Shown here one piece after another: positions 57,701 to 64,000 of a stretch of DNA of 64,000 nt. How positions within the stretch are numbered: position 1 is the first letter of the stretch; each line of letters opens with the position of its first letter. The stretch lies in assembly GCA_020638735.1 (NCBI GenBank), contig JACKHZ010000009.1:558001-622000 (forward strand), in the 5' to 3' direction. Made by a program: the position numbers and the translations under genes. Source of the stretch: Planctomycetota bacterium. GTDB lineage: Bacteria; Planctomycetota; UBA1135; UBA2386. Below the pieces are notes generated by a model. That model was given only the letters and a program-made list of their open reading frames with translations. It did no database searches and was not told the origin of the DNA.

Positions 57701-58154
57701 GCAACGGGAGATCGAGTTCCGCGTGTCGAAGGGTCCGGAGTCGCGCGGCGCCACCCTGACGCTCGGCGCCGCGACGATCGGCGGCCTGCAGGAGACGACG
57801 AAGTCGCTGGTGTGGCACCCGTCGGACGCCGCGACGATCACGGTGCTGGGGTTCCGAACCGCCAGCGAACCGGTCGACCTGGCGGTCACGGAGGCCGGCA
57901 GCTGGGCGCTGTTGCGCCTGCTGACGAAGGGCACCGCCGGCACGGTCGACGAAGGCGCGGTGCGCTACCACGTCTGCACCTGGAGCGAATTCCGCAAGGA
58001 TGGCACGGTCCAAACCTGGGGCCAGACACCGGCGACGGCGAAGCTGAGCTTCCGCACGCTGGCCGAGCCCGACCCGCTGGCGCCGGGGTTCTTCGACAAC
58101 ACCTTCGCCATCCAGGTGTTCACCAAGCCGGTGCCACCGGGAGGCCAGCGGTGA
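54774..58154 (+). CDS. tssM: Type VI secretion inner-membrane protein TssM (IcmF-like)
   Basis: The 1126-residue protein has two N-terminal membrane helices (about 12-30 and 40-62). A P-loop GTPase-like domain follows, with GPPGSGKTTLLRESG near 130 and DTAGRYTTQD near 180. A third helix lies near 445, followed by a long periplasmic part that binds TssJ. IcmF motifs such as GTRNCDWWFT are present. The Walker A is intact. It follows tssL and overlaps tagF (GTGA). Confidence 0.95.
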   Translation: MKKVLAMLLRPPVPQLAGLLLLSAVVYYGGRALRSWIGLSDNTLLLIIVGIWVLAAAVFVWRRLQDRKRARLIEDRLRGQAREHKQSVRPDKRNQVEELERQLGEALTALKTSKLGNSALYSLPWYIIIGPPGSGKTTLLRESGLTFPQQTHGRGVRGVGGTRNCDWWFTDQGILLDTAGRYTTQDEDKGEWLAFLDMLKKSRSKKPINGAIIAISIADIVTATDDQLAEHARKVRERLAELTERLEVLFPVYVMFSKCDLLDGFVDLFGGYGKQERSQVWGFTLPYLEKNAASLAERFDREFDQLHQRLCAERLKVLGTARSQAKKARIFSFPMQFAMARERLRSFLAQVDQPNPYSESSEIRGFYFTSGTQEGQPLDRVLSQMRKATGLADEAEDAEREPVDKKAYFIDELFTEVVFPDRDLAQSSAKAERRRFLLHRGGMIGTAVAALAAVVMLMMQYVQHSDEIRRAKTAFDDAVAFDPTKQADLTKEEEFHGRGGGPLERLRRMFVELHDASFSVGSDLLGEADQLYAARIRPLYVDLLKKTFVAPLEERLREQLQKIIDDPKAIDRMDRTVLNETFTLYRMLGNTRAPVDKQFLGKQLLGTKWTWTRDAERAPCPAHRDTFIDLVVGDLPDWRVQALEEVIDRAAKVIDSRDTHSDEVDKAVSSGPLKGKVSWDQILTTYPEVRLLDPAVSFDAAYREYQDLLKELEERGHELGDDQTEDLLKTGRSKAREEWKRLLSATRPLPRDNVKQAMDEVTALTKGDLYVQLYRKVCETLTDLGTETGSGETGWLTDLLKEFQGVQTAVDELTKDSEDRNRIVPLAQGGDFSKLTKVTGQLRTVRRSIGNKVPISASLNTEISTALDNLVESIEFALASEIVVEANSAWERGLGGRLAEFSTRFPFAPKATEVLDLGDFERVFGRDKEFDKALEWIKRLEDQLTVLTQSGASEQFVADRKLLRRIQLALFERDTAQREIEFRVSKGPESRGATLTLGAATIGGLQETTKSLVWHPSDAATITVLGFRTASEPVDLAVTEAGSWALLRLLTKGTAGTVDEGAVRYHVCTWSEFRKDGTVQTWGQTPATAKLSFRTLAEPDPLAPGFFDNTFAIQVFTKPVPPGGQR

Positions 58155-59065
58155 GCGACGCGGCGCGCACGTTCTGCTTCGGCAAGCTGCCGCTCGCCGG
58201 CGACTTCCTGCACGGCGTCGACGCGGTGCCGGAGTTCGCCGAGCTCGACGACTGGATCCAGCACGGCATGTACAAGAGCCAGCAGCAGCTCGGCGCCGAC
58301 TGGCAGGCCCGCTTCGACGCGCTGCCGCCGGCGCGCTTCCTGTGGACGGCCGAGCGCGGCGTCGCGCTCGCCGGCTGGTGGCGGGCGTCGCGCGACGCCG
58401 TGGGGCGGCGCTACCCGTTCCTCGTCGGCGCGCGCGTCCCGGCGACCCCGACGCAGCACGCGCTGTTGCCGGTGGCCCTCGACGACTTCTTCGCCGCGGC
58501 GCGCGGTTGGCTGGACGGGATCTGCAGCCCCGGCGGCGGCGGTCGCGGCGTGCCCGAGGTGATCGCGCAAGCCCATGCACTGCCGTGCGCACCGGACCTC
58601 GCTGCTTCGCGCACCGCCCAGGCCGCCGCGTTGCAGCGCGCCGCGACGGCGGCCTGCTGGGCCGGTCACGGCGACCGGGCGGAGCTGCTGATGCATGACC
58701 TGCAGCAGGCGGCGCGCGAAGGCTCGCTGCCGTACAGCCTGCGTTGGCCGAGCCGCGGCGAAGGCGCCGACCTCGCGTTCTGGCTCGCCGCGATGGCGCA
58801 CTTCGGCGCGCCCGCGCCGCGGCTCGTGCTGTGGCACGGCGACGCCGCGGCGCCCGGCGTGGTGCGCGCGGTGCTCGGCGAGCTGACCCCGCGCCAGTTC
58901 GCCGGCGTGCTCTTCTTCGACCGCGACGACGACGACGCCTACGACATCGGCCGCGACCACGGCGACGCCCGGCGCCTCGGGGACGCCGTGCGCGACTTCG
59001 CCGCCGCAGTCGCCGCGCCGACCGCGGCCGCGGCCCTCGCGGCCCTTCCCGGAGGACGACGCTGA
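58151..59065 (+). CDS. tagF: Type VI secretion regulator TagF
   Basis: The 304-residue protein starts at GTG 58151. It has FCFGKLPLAGDFLHGVDA, matching the TagF/ImpM pattern (KLPxxGDFV), and RRYPFLVGARVP. TagF represses type VI activity post-translationally by sequestering Fha in the threonine phosphorylation pathway. Its presence with the FHA gene suggests post-translational control. The second half is Ala-rich with less conservation. Confidence 0.88.
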   Translation: MSDAARTFCFGKLPLAGDFLHGVDAVPEFAELDDWIQHGMYKSQQQLGADWQARFDALPPARFLWTAERGVALAGWWRASRDAVGRRYPFLVGARVPATPTQHALLPVALDDFFAAARGWLDGICSPGGGGRGVPEVIAQAHALPCAPDLAASRTAQAAALQRAATAACWAGHGDRAELLMHDLQQAAREGSLPYSLRWPSRGEGADLAFWLAAMAHFGAPAPRLVLWHGDAAAPGVVRAVLGELTPRQFAGVLFFDRDDDDAYDIGRDHGDARRLGDAVRDFAAAVAAPTAAAALAALPGGRR

Positions 59066-60609
59066 TGGACCTCGACGCGATCCGTTCCCTCGGCACCACG
59101 CCGGTGCCGGGCGGCGAGCCGGCGGGCGCTTCCGTGCGCTACGAGACCGAGTTCGAGCAGGTCTCGCAGGAGATCGAGAAGCTGACCTCCGTCGAGCAGA
59201 CGCCGGTCGACTGGCGTCGCGTGACGCAGCTGTCCGAGGGCCTGCTGCGCGACAAGGGCAAGGACCTGCTCGTCGGCAGCTATCTGACCATCGGCCTGTT
59301 CGACCAGGAGGGCTATGCGGGCCTCGCCGCCGGCGTCGCCGTGCTCAACGGGCTGGTGGACACCTTCTGGGAGGGGCTGTTCCCCGAGCTGCGAAGGCTG
59401 CGCGCGCGCATCGCCGCGCTCGAGTGGCTGGCAGGGCGGCTGGAGAAGGTGCTCGCCGGCCGCGGCGACCCCTACGAACGCGACCGCGACCCGCTCGACG
59501 CGGCGATCGCCGGGCTGCAGCAGCTGCTGCAGGATCCAGCCAACCGCTTCGGCGGCGACTCCCCCAACCTCGGTCCGGCGATCCGGGCGCTGAAGGACAA
59601 GCGCGCGACGATCCCTGAACCCGAGCCGGAACCCGCGCCCGAGCCCGAGCCGGCGCCGCACGCCGAGTCGGCTCCGGCCGCCGAAGCACCGCCACCACCG
59701 CCGCCGCCGCCCGAACCGGAGCCCGAGCCCGAGCCCGACAACCCCGAGACCGTCGCCGCGGCGCTGGTCGAGATGCGCGAACGGCAGCGGGCCTATGCGG
59801 CGATCCTCCGCGAGGCAGACCTCGCCGACCCGCGCGGCTACACGCTGCTGCGCGAGGCGCTGTGGAGCGACCTCTCGACGGCGTCCCTGCCCGAGGCCCG
59901 TATCGGCGACGCGGACGCACTCGCGCCGCTGGACAAGGACCTCGAAGAGGGCGAGTACGAACGCGTGCTCGAGCGCACCGAGGCGCTGAGCGCCGAGTTC
60001 CCGCTGTGGCTCGACGTGCAGCTGTGCGCGGTGCGCGCGCTCGAAGGCCTCGGCCGCCGCTACGCCCGCGCCCGCGCTGCGCTGCTGGCGTCGCTGTCGT
60101 TCCTGCTGCAGCGCTTCCCCGCGCTGGCCACCGACAAGAACGGCAACGGCCGCGCGCACGCCAGCCAGGCGACGCGAGTCTGGCTCGCCAACGAGGTGCT
60201 CGGCGACGGCGACGGCGAGGCGCACGGCCCGGCCAAGGTCGGCGCCGACGCGCGCAAGCTGGTCGCGCGCGGCGACCTCGGCGCCGCGATGCGGCTGATG
60301 GTGCAGAACATCGAGGGCACCGCGAGCCGGCGCGGCCGGTTCGTGCTGCGCCTCGACCTGGCGCAGCTGTGCATCGAGGCCGGGCGCCTCGAGCTCGCCG
60401 TGCCGCAGCTCGAGCAGCTCGAGCAGGAGGTCACCCACTTCTCGCTCGAGGAGTGGGAGCCGGACCTCGCAACCAGTGTCGTTCGTTCGCTGTGGCAGTG
60501 CTGCGCCGGACCCAACGCGGTCGCGTCGCTGCAGGGCCGCAGCAAGGACATCTACGCGCGCCTGTGCCGACTGGACCCGGCCGCCGCGGTATCCGCGATA
60601 GGTCCCTAA
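59065..60609 (+). CDS. tssA: Type VI secretion protein TssA
   Basis: The 514-residue protein has the N-terminal ImpA domain (FEQVSQEIEKLTSVEQ, VDWRRVTQLSEGLLRDKGKDL, GLVDTFWEGLFPE). A long Glu/Pro-rich linker with eight consecutive prolines follows (about 190-235), then a C-terminal VasJ-like domain. TssA caps and coordinates baseplate and sheath polymerisation. The start ATG overlaps the tagF stop by one base (TGATG). The linker is a simple-sequence stretch. Confidence 0.9.
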   Translation: MDLDAIRSLGTTPVPGGEPAGASVRYETEFEQVSQEIEKLTSVEQTPVDWRRVTQLSEGLLRDKGKDLLVGSYLTIGLFDQEGYAGLAAGVAVLNGLVDTFWEGLFPELRRLRARIAALEWLAGRLEKVLAGRGDPYERDRDPLDAAIAGLQQLLQDPANRFGGDSPNLGPAIRALKDKRATIPEPEPEPAPEPEPAPHAESAPAAEAPPPPPPPPEPEPEPEPDNPETVAAALVEMRERQRAYAAILREADLADPRGYTLLREALWSDLSTASLPEARIGDADALAPLDKDLEEGEYERVLERTEALSAEFPLWLDVQLCAVRALEGLGRRYARARAALLASLSFLLQRFPALATDKNGNGRAHASQATRVWLANEVLGDGDGEAHGPAKVGADARKLVARGDLGAAMRLMVQNIEGTASRRGRFVLRLDLAQLCIEAGRLELAVPQLEQLEQEVTHFSLEEWEPDLATSVVRSLWQCCAGPNAVASLQGRSKDIYARLCRLDPAAAVSAIGP

Positions 60610-60620
60610 GGAGATTGACG

Positions 60621-61127
60621 ATGGCCAAGGACGGCTCAGTAGCACCTCGCGAGAGGATCAACATCAAGTACCGCCCGGCGACCGGGGACGCGACCGAGGA
60701 GAAGGAGCTCCCCCTCAAGCTCCTGATGATGGGCGACTACACGCTGCGCAACGACGCCACTCCGCTCGAGGAGCGCAAGCCCGTGCAGGTCGACAAGGAC
60801 AACTTCAACGACGTCATGCGCGGCATGAAGCTGAACCTCGACGTCAACGTCAAGAACACCATGTCGGAGAAGTCCGACGACGAGCTCGCGGCGAGCCTGA
60901 AGTTCGAGAGCCTGAAGGACTTCGGCCCCGAGTCGATCGCCAACCAGGTGCCGGAGCTGCAGCAGCTGCTGGCGCTGCGTGAGGCGCTGGTCGCGCTGAA
61001 GGGCCCGCTCGGCAACATGCAGGGCTTCCGCAAGAAGATCCAGGACATCCTCAAGGACGACGCGAGCCGCGAGAAGCTGCTCGACGAGATCAAGAAGCAC
61101 GGCGGCGACGCCGGAACCGGCAACTGA
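60621..61127 (+). CDS. tssB: Type VI secretion sheath small subunit TssB (VipA)
   Basis: The 168-residue protein has RERINIKYRPATGDATEEKELPL in two parts, LPLKLLMMGDYT and the VipA-type FNDVMRGMKLNLDV. It pairs with TssC to form the contractile sheath. A Shine-Dalgarno AAGGAG at 60608-60613 precedes the ATG. It is followed 17 bp later by tssC. Confidence 0.95.
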   Translation: MAKDGSVAPRERINIKYRPATGDATEEKELPLKLLMMGDYTLRNDATPLEERKPVQVDKDNFNDVMRGMKLNLDVNVKNTMSEKSDDELAASLKFESLKDFGPESIANQVPELQQLLALREALVALKGPLGNMQGFRKKIQDILKDDASREKLLDEIKKHGGDAGTGN

Positions 61128-61144
61128 GCCACGGAGACATCACC

Positions 61145-62632
61145 ATGAGCGAAGAACGCAAGGAAGAGATGCCCCAGGCCCCGGCCGCCGAAGCCGCCGG
61201 CCCATCGCTGCTCGATCAGATCATGGAGCAGACCAAGCTCAGTCCGCAGGACGAGAGCTACGCCGTCGCGCGCCGCGGCGTCGAGGCCTTCATCGGCGAG
61301 ATGCTGGCGCCCAAGACCACCTACGACAAGGCGGACAAGCGCGCGGTCGACCAGATGATCGCCGAGATCGACCGCAAGATGAGCCAGCAGATCGACCAGA
61401 TCCTGCACCACAAGGACGTGCAGAAGCTCGAGTCGGCGTGGCGCGGCCTCAAGTTCGTCGTCGACCGCACCGACTTCCGCGAGGGCAACAAGGTCGAGCT
61501 GCTCAACATCTCCAAGGAGCAGCTGCTCGAGGACTTCGAGGACTCCCCCGAGGTCGTGCGCTCCGGCCTCTACAAGCTCGCCTACACGGCGGAATACGGC
61601 CAGTTCGGCGGCGAGCCCTATGCGGCGATGATCGCCAACTACGACTTCGGCCCGGGTGCCCAGGACGTCGCGCTGCTGCAGAACTGCGCCAGCGTCGCGT
61701 CGATGGCGCACGCGCCGTTCATCGCCGCGGCCGGCGCCAAGTTCTTCGGCCTCGACGAGGACTTCCAGGGTCTCGCCAACCTGAAGGACCTCGAGTCGGT
61801 GTTCGAGGGCCCGCAGTACACCAAGTGGAACTCGTTCCGCGAGTCGGAGGACGCGCGCTACGTCGGCCTGACCTGCCCGCGCTTCCTGCTGCGCCTGCCG
61901 TACGGCGAGGACAACCCGGTCAAGGCGTTCGACTACAAGGAGAGCGTCTCGGGCGGCCACAACTCGTACCTGTGGGGCAACACGGCGTTCGCCTTCGCCA
62001 CCAAGCTGACCGAGAGCTTCGCCCAGTACCGCTGGTGCCCGAACATCATCGGCCCGCAGAGCGGCGGCGCGGTCGAGGACCTGCCGCTGCACCACTACGA
62101 GGCCAACGGCGCGAAGGAGACCAAGATCCCGACCGAGCTGCTGATCTCGGAGCGCCGCGAGTACGAGCTCGCCGAGCAGGGCTTCATCCCGCTCGCGATG
62201 CGCAAGGGCAGCGACAACGCCTGCTTCTTCTCCGCCAACTCGGCGCAGAAGGCGAAGACGTTCGGCACCAGCAAGGAGGGCAAGGAGGCGGAGCTCAACT
62301 ACCGGCTCGGCACGCAGCTCCCCTACATGTTCGTGATCAACCGCCTGGCGCACTACATCAAGGTGCTGCAGCGCGAGCAGATCGGCAGCGCCAAGGACAA
62401 GAACGGCCTGCAGCGCGAACTCAACAGCTGGTTGTCGCAGTACGTCGTCGAGGACGACAACCCGTCCCCGGACGTGCGCGCCCGCCGGCCGCTGCGCGAG
62501 GCGCAGATCATCGTCGAAGACGTCGAGGGCGAGCCGGGCTGGTACCGCGTGCGCATGCAGGTCCGGCCGCACTTCAAGTACATGGGCTCGATGTTCACGC
62601 TGTCGATGGTCGGCAAGCTGGACAAGGAGTGA
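61145..62632 (+). CDS. tssC: Type VI secretion sheath large subunit TssC (VipB)
   Basis: The 495-residue protein has ESAWRGLKFVVDRTDFREG, LAYTAEYGQFGGEPYAAMI, CPRFLLRLPYG, VYSLWG-type core strands and a C-terminal end SMVGKLDKE, all typical of VipB. It interlocks with TssB around the Hcp tube; the ClpV ATPase that recycles it is not in this window. Conservation is high. Confidence 0.97.
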   Translation: MSEERKEEMPQAPAAEAAGPSLLDQIMEQTKLSPQDESYAVARRGVEAFIGEMLAPKTTYDKADKRAVDQMIAEIDRKMSQQIDQILHHKDVQKLESAWRGLKFVVDRTDFREGNKVELLNISKEQLLEDFEDSPEVVRSGLYKLAYTAEYGQFGGEPYAAMIANYDFGPGAQDVALLQNCASVASMAHAPFIAAAGAKFFGLDEDFQGLANLKDLESVFEGPQYTKWNSFRESEDARYVGLTCPRFLLRLPYGEDNPVKAFDYKESVSGGHNSYLWGNTAFAFATKLTESFAQYRWCPNIIGPQSGGAVEDLPLHHYEANGAKETKIPTELLISERREYELAEQGFIPLAMRKGSDNACFFSANSAQKAKTFGTSKEGKEAELNYRLGTQLPYMFVINRLAHYIKVLQREQIGSAKDKNGLQRELNSWLSQYVVEDDNPSPDVRARRPLREAQIIVEDVEGEPGWYRVRMQVRPHFKYMGSMFTLSMVGKLDKE

Positions 62633-62640
62633 GCGCGGCG

Positions 62641-62654
62641 GCGCGGCCCCGCGC
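62641..62654 (+). terminator. Short hairpin after tssC
   Basis: GCGCG-GCCC-CGCGC forms a 5-bp stem 8 bp after the tssC stop, within the 133-bp gap before hcp. It could partly terminate or protect the mRNA and let hcp be expressed at a different level. It lacks a T-run and is common in such DNA. Confidence 0.25.
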
Positions 62655-62765
62655 AGGGTTCCGCGCCCTCGTCGCCACGAAACCGTCTCTCACCCGTTCC
62701 TTCCGTCAGTTCCCTCTCACCCGGCGGCCTGACCAGGCCGTCATTTCCCCACTCTGGAGGTCCGT

Positions 62766-63245
62766 ATGGGCAGTATGAAGGTGTTCATGAAGGTCGAGGG
62801 CATCGCCGGCTCCTCGATGGAAAAGGGCCGCTCCGACTGGAGCGACGTGCGTGGCTTCGACCACATGCTCCAATACCCGTTCGACATGCGGGACAACCGC
62901 GGGCGCGGCGAGCCGGAGCACGGCGCCTGCACCGTCACCAAGGAGATCGACAAGTCGTCGCCGAAGCTCTACGAGGCGCTCGCCAAGAAGAAGAAGGTCG
63001 ACTCGGTGCTGCTGGAGTTCGAGCGCGACAAGCCGGGTGAGGGCTCGACCGAGGCCTACTTCCGCATCGAGCTCAAGGACTGCCGCGTCATCACCGCGCG
63101 CCCGCACGTGCCGAAGGGCGAGAGCAAGGACAACTCGCCGCCGCACATGGAGGAGATCGGCTTCGCCTACCGCAAGATCACCTGGACGTGGGATTCGGGC
63201 GGCGCGATCGAGACGACCTTCGACTTCTCGGACCCGAAGGCCTGA
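62766..63245 (+). CDS. hcp: Type VI secretion tube protein Hcp
   Basis: The 159-residue protein has MKVFMKVEGIAGSSMEKG, the CTVTKEIDKSSPKLYEAL motif and a C-terminal WTWDSGGAIETTFDF, all typical of Hcp, which forms the hexameric inner tube and carries effectors. GGAGG, 5 bp before the ATG, is a strong Shine-Dalgarno, in keeping with abundant synthesis. The 133-bp upstream gap may contain a separate promoter. Confidence 0.95.
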   Translation: MGSMKVFMKVEGIAGSSMEKGRSDWSDVRGFDHMLQYPFDMRDNRGRGEPEHGACTVTKEIDKSSPKLYEALAKKKKVDSVLLEFERDKPGEGSTEAYFRIELKDCRVITARPHVPKGESKDNSPPHMEEIGFAYRKITWTWDSGGAIETTFDFSDPKA

Positions 63246-63286
63246 TCCCGGCGCCGGCGGCCTGAGCCGCCGCGCCGCTCTGCCGC

Positions 63287-63703
63287 ATGGGCATCTCCGA
63301 GAGCACGCTCTTCGAGCGGTTGCGCGAGGCGCGCGCGGCCAGGGACCCGTCGATGTCCCTGGACCGCGCGCGCCTGCGGCGTTCCATCGCCGAGAACCTG
63401 CGCCGCATCTTCACCTCGCGCGAGCTGCACGCGCCGGCACAGCCGGACTACGGCATGCCCGACCCCAACCAGGTGCTGCACGCCTGGGACGGCGGCGCCG
63501 AGCTGATGCGCAAGAAGCTGAAGTCCTGCGTCGAGCAGTTCGAGCCGCGCCTGCGCGACGTGCGCGTGTTGCACATCGAGTCCGCCGAGCTGGGCCACGC
63601 GATCCAGTTCACGCTGCATGCGAAGCTGGCGAGCGATCCGCCCGAGCCGATCGTGCTCGACGCGACGATCGCCGCCGACGGTCGCATCCACGTCAAAGCC
63701 TGA
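63287..63703 (+). CDS. tssE: Type VI secretion baseplate protein TssE (gp25-like)
   Basis: The 138-residue protein has the gp25-like N-terminus LFERLREARAARDPS, SIAENLRRIFTSRELHAPAQPDYGMPD, and the C-terminal CVEQFEPRLRDVRV. TssE is the small wedge protein of the baseplate. It lies 41 bp after hcp and 12 bp before tssF. Confidence 0.9.
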   Translation: MGISESTLFERLREARAARDPSMSLDRARLRRSIAENLRRIFTSRELHAPAQPDYGMPDPNQVLHAWDGGAELMRKKLKSCVEQFEPRLRDVRVLHIESAELGHAIQFTLHAKLASDPPEPIVLDATIAADGRIHVKA

Positions 63704-63715
63704 TCCCCCCGAGCG

Positions 63716-64000
63716 ATGTTCGCCAAGTACTACCAAGACGAGCTGGCCTGGCTGCGCGAGATGGGCGCCGAGCTGTCGGCGGCGCACCCCGAGATGGCGC
63801 GCTTCCTCGGCGAGCCGGGCGCTGACCCGGACGTCGAACGACTGCTCGAAGGCTTCGCGTTCCTCACCGGCCGCATCCGTCAGAAGCTCGACGACGAGTT
63901 CCCCGAGCTGACGCACGGGCTGATGGACATGTTCTGTCCGCACTACCTGCGGCCGATCCCGGCGATGGCGATCCTGCAGGTCAAGCCGAAGGCCAACATG
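63716..64000 (+). CDS. tssF: Type VI secretion baseplate protein TssF, N-terminal part
   Basis: The first 95 residues are visible: MFAKYYQDELAWLREMG, then HPEMARFLGEPGADPDVERL, GRIRQKLDDEFPELT and FCPHYLRPIPAM, the conserved TssF start. The gene continues past the right edge of the window. tssG, clpV and vgrG probably follow. Confidence 0.92.
   Translation, partial: MFAKYYQDELAWLREMGAELSAAHPEMARFLGEPGADPDVERLLEGFAFLTGRIRQKLDDEFPELTHGLMDMFCPHYLRPIPAMAILQVKPKANM

Noticed and set aside
54474..59099. A 1541-codon minus-strand open frame
   Set aside because: It is antisense to tssL, tssM and tagF, which have unmistakable family motifs; long antisense frames are expected at this G+C.

Overview
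This is a 64 kb window of very G+C-rich bacterial chromosome (most coding lines exceed 70% G+C) carrying about 57 protein genes. It has no rRNA, tRNA, CRISPR array or transposase that I can recognise. The cell envelope is Gram-negative: there is KDO activation (kdsB), lipoproteins with lipoboxes, and a type VI secretion system. Several traits point to Planctomycetota or a close relative: an ECF sigma factor beside a Ser/Thr kinase with a long TPR tail, an FG-GAP lipoprotein, a fused SecDF, large secreted proteins with a Cys/Gly-rich C-terminal module, and many starts without a clear Shine-Dalgarno. This is inference; I recognised no species-specific marker.

Layout. 1-10 kb: the start of a DCC-family protein, a secreted double cyanophycinase-like protein, ribE, then trmD-rplS-secDF-nadB-hflX. 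10-20 kb: a secreted subtilase-like protease, pyruvate carboxylase on the minus strand, then a lipoprotein-kdsB-pyrG operon. 20-24.4 kb: a run of small membrane proteins (DUF2752, GYF_2, CPBP protease). 24.4-27.5 kb: a GntR/ABC ATPase/ABC permease operon on the minus strand. 27.5-33.2 kb: an accessory patch. It starts with a tripartite HipB-HipS-HipT module behind three evenly spaced palindromic operators. It continues with DUF4160/DUF2442, HD-domain, DUF1801 and orphan genes, a 68-bp site resembling an integron attC, and about 700 bp of non-coding DNA of lower G+C. 33.2-42 kb: an ABC-F ATPase with a VF530 protein, an FG-GAP lipoprotein, and the divergent sigma factor/kinase pair whose start codons overlap. 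41.7-50.2 kb: a minus-strand operon ftsH-cdaA-cdaR-glmM-tsaB-hydrolase-msrA, linking c-di-AMP synthesis to peptidoglycan precursor supply. 50.6-64 kb: a type VI secretion operon (FHA protein, tssJ, tssK, tssL, tssM, tagF, tssA, tssB, tssC, hcp, tssE, tssF) that runs off the end.

The most notable observation is msrA at 41698-42489 on the minus strand. It is interrupted by an in-frame TGA exactly at the catalytic cysteine codon, and a hairpin with bacterial SECIS geometry follows it. It reads as a lipoprotein selenocysteine-MsrA that ordinary gene callers would split into two fragments. The HipBST module with operators 61 bp apart is the second point of interest, and the attC-like site is the third.
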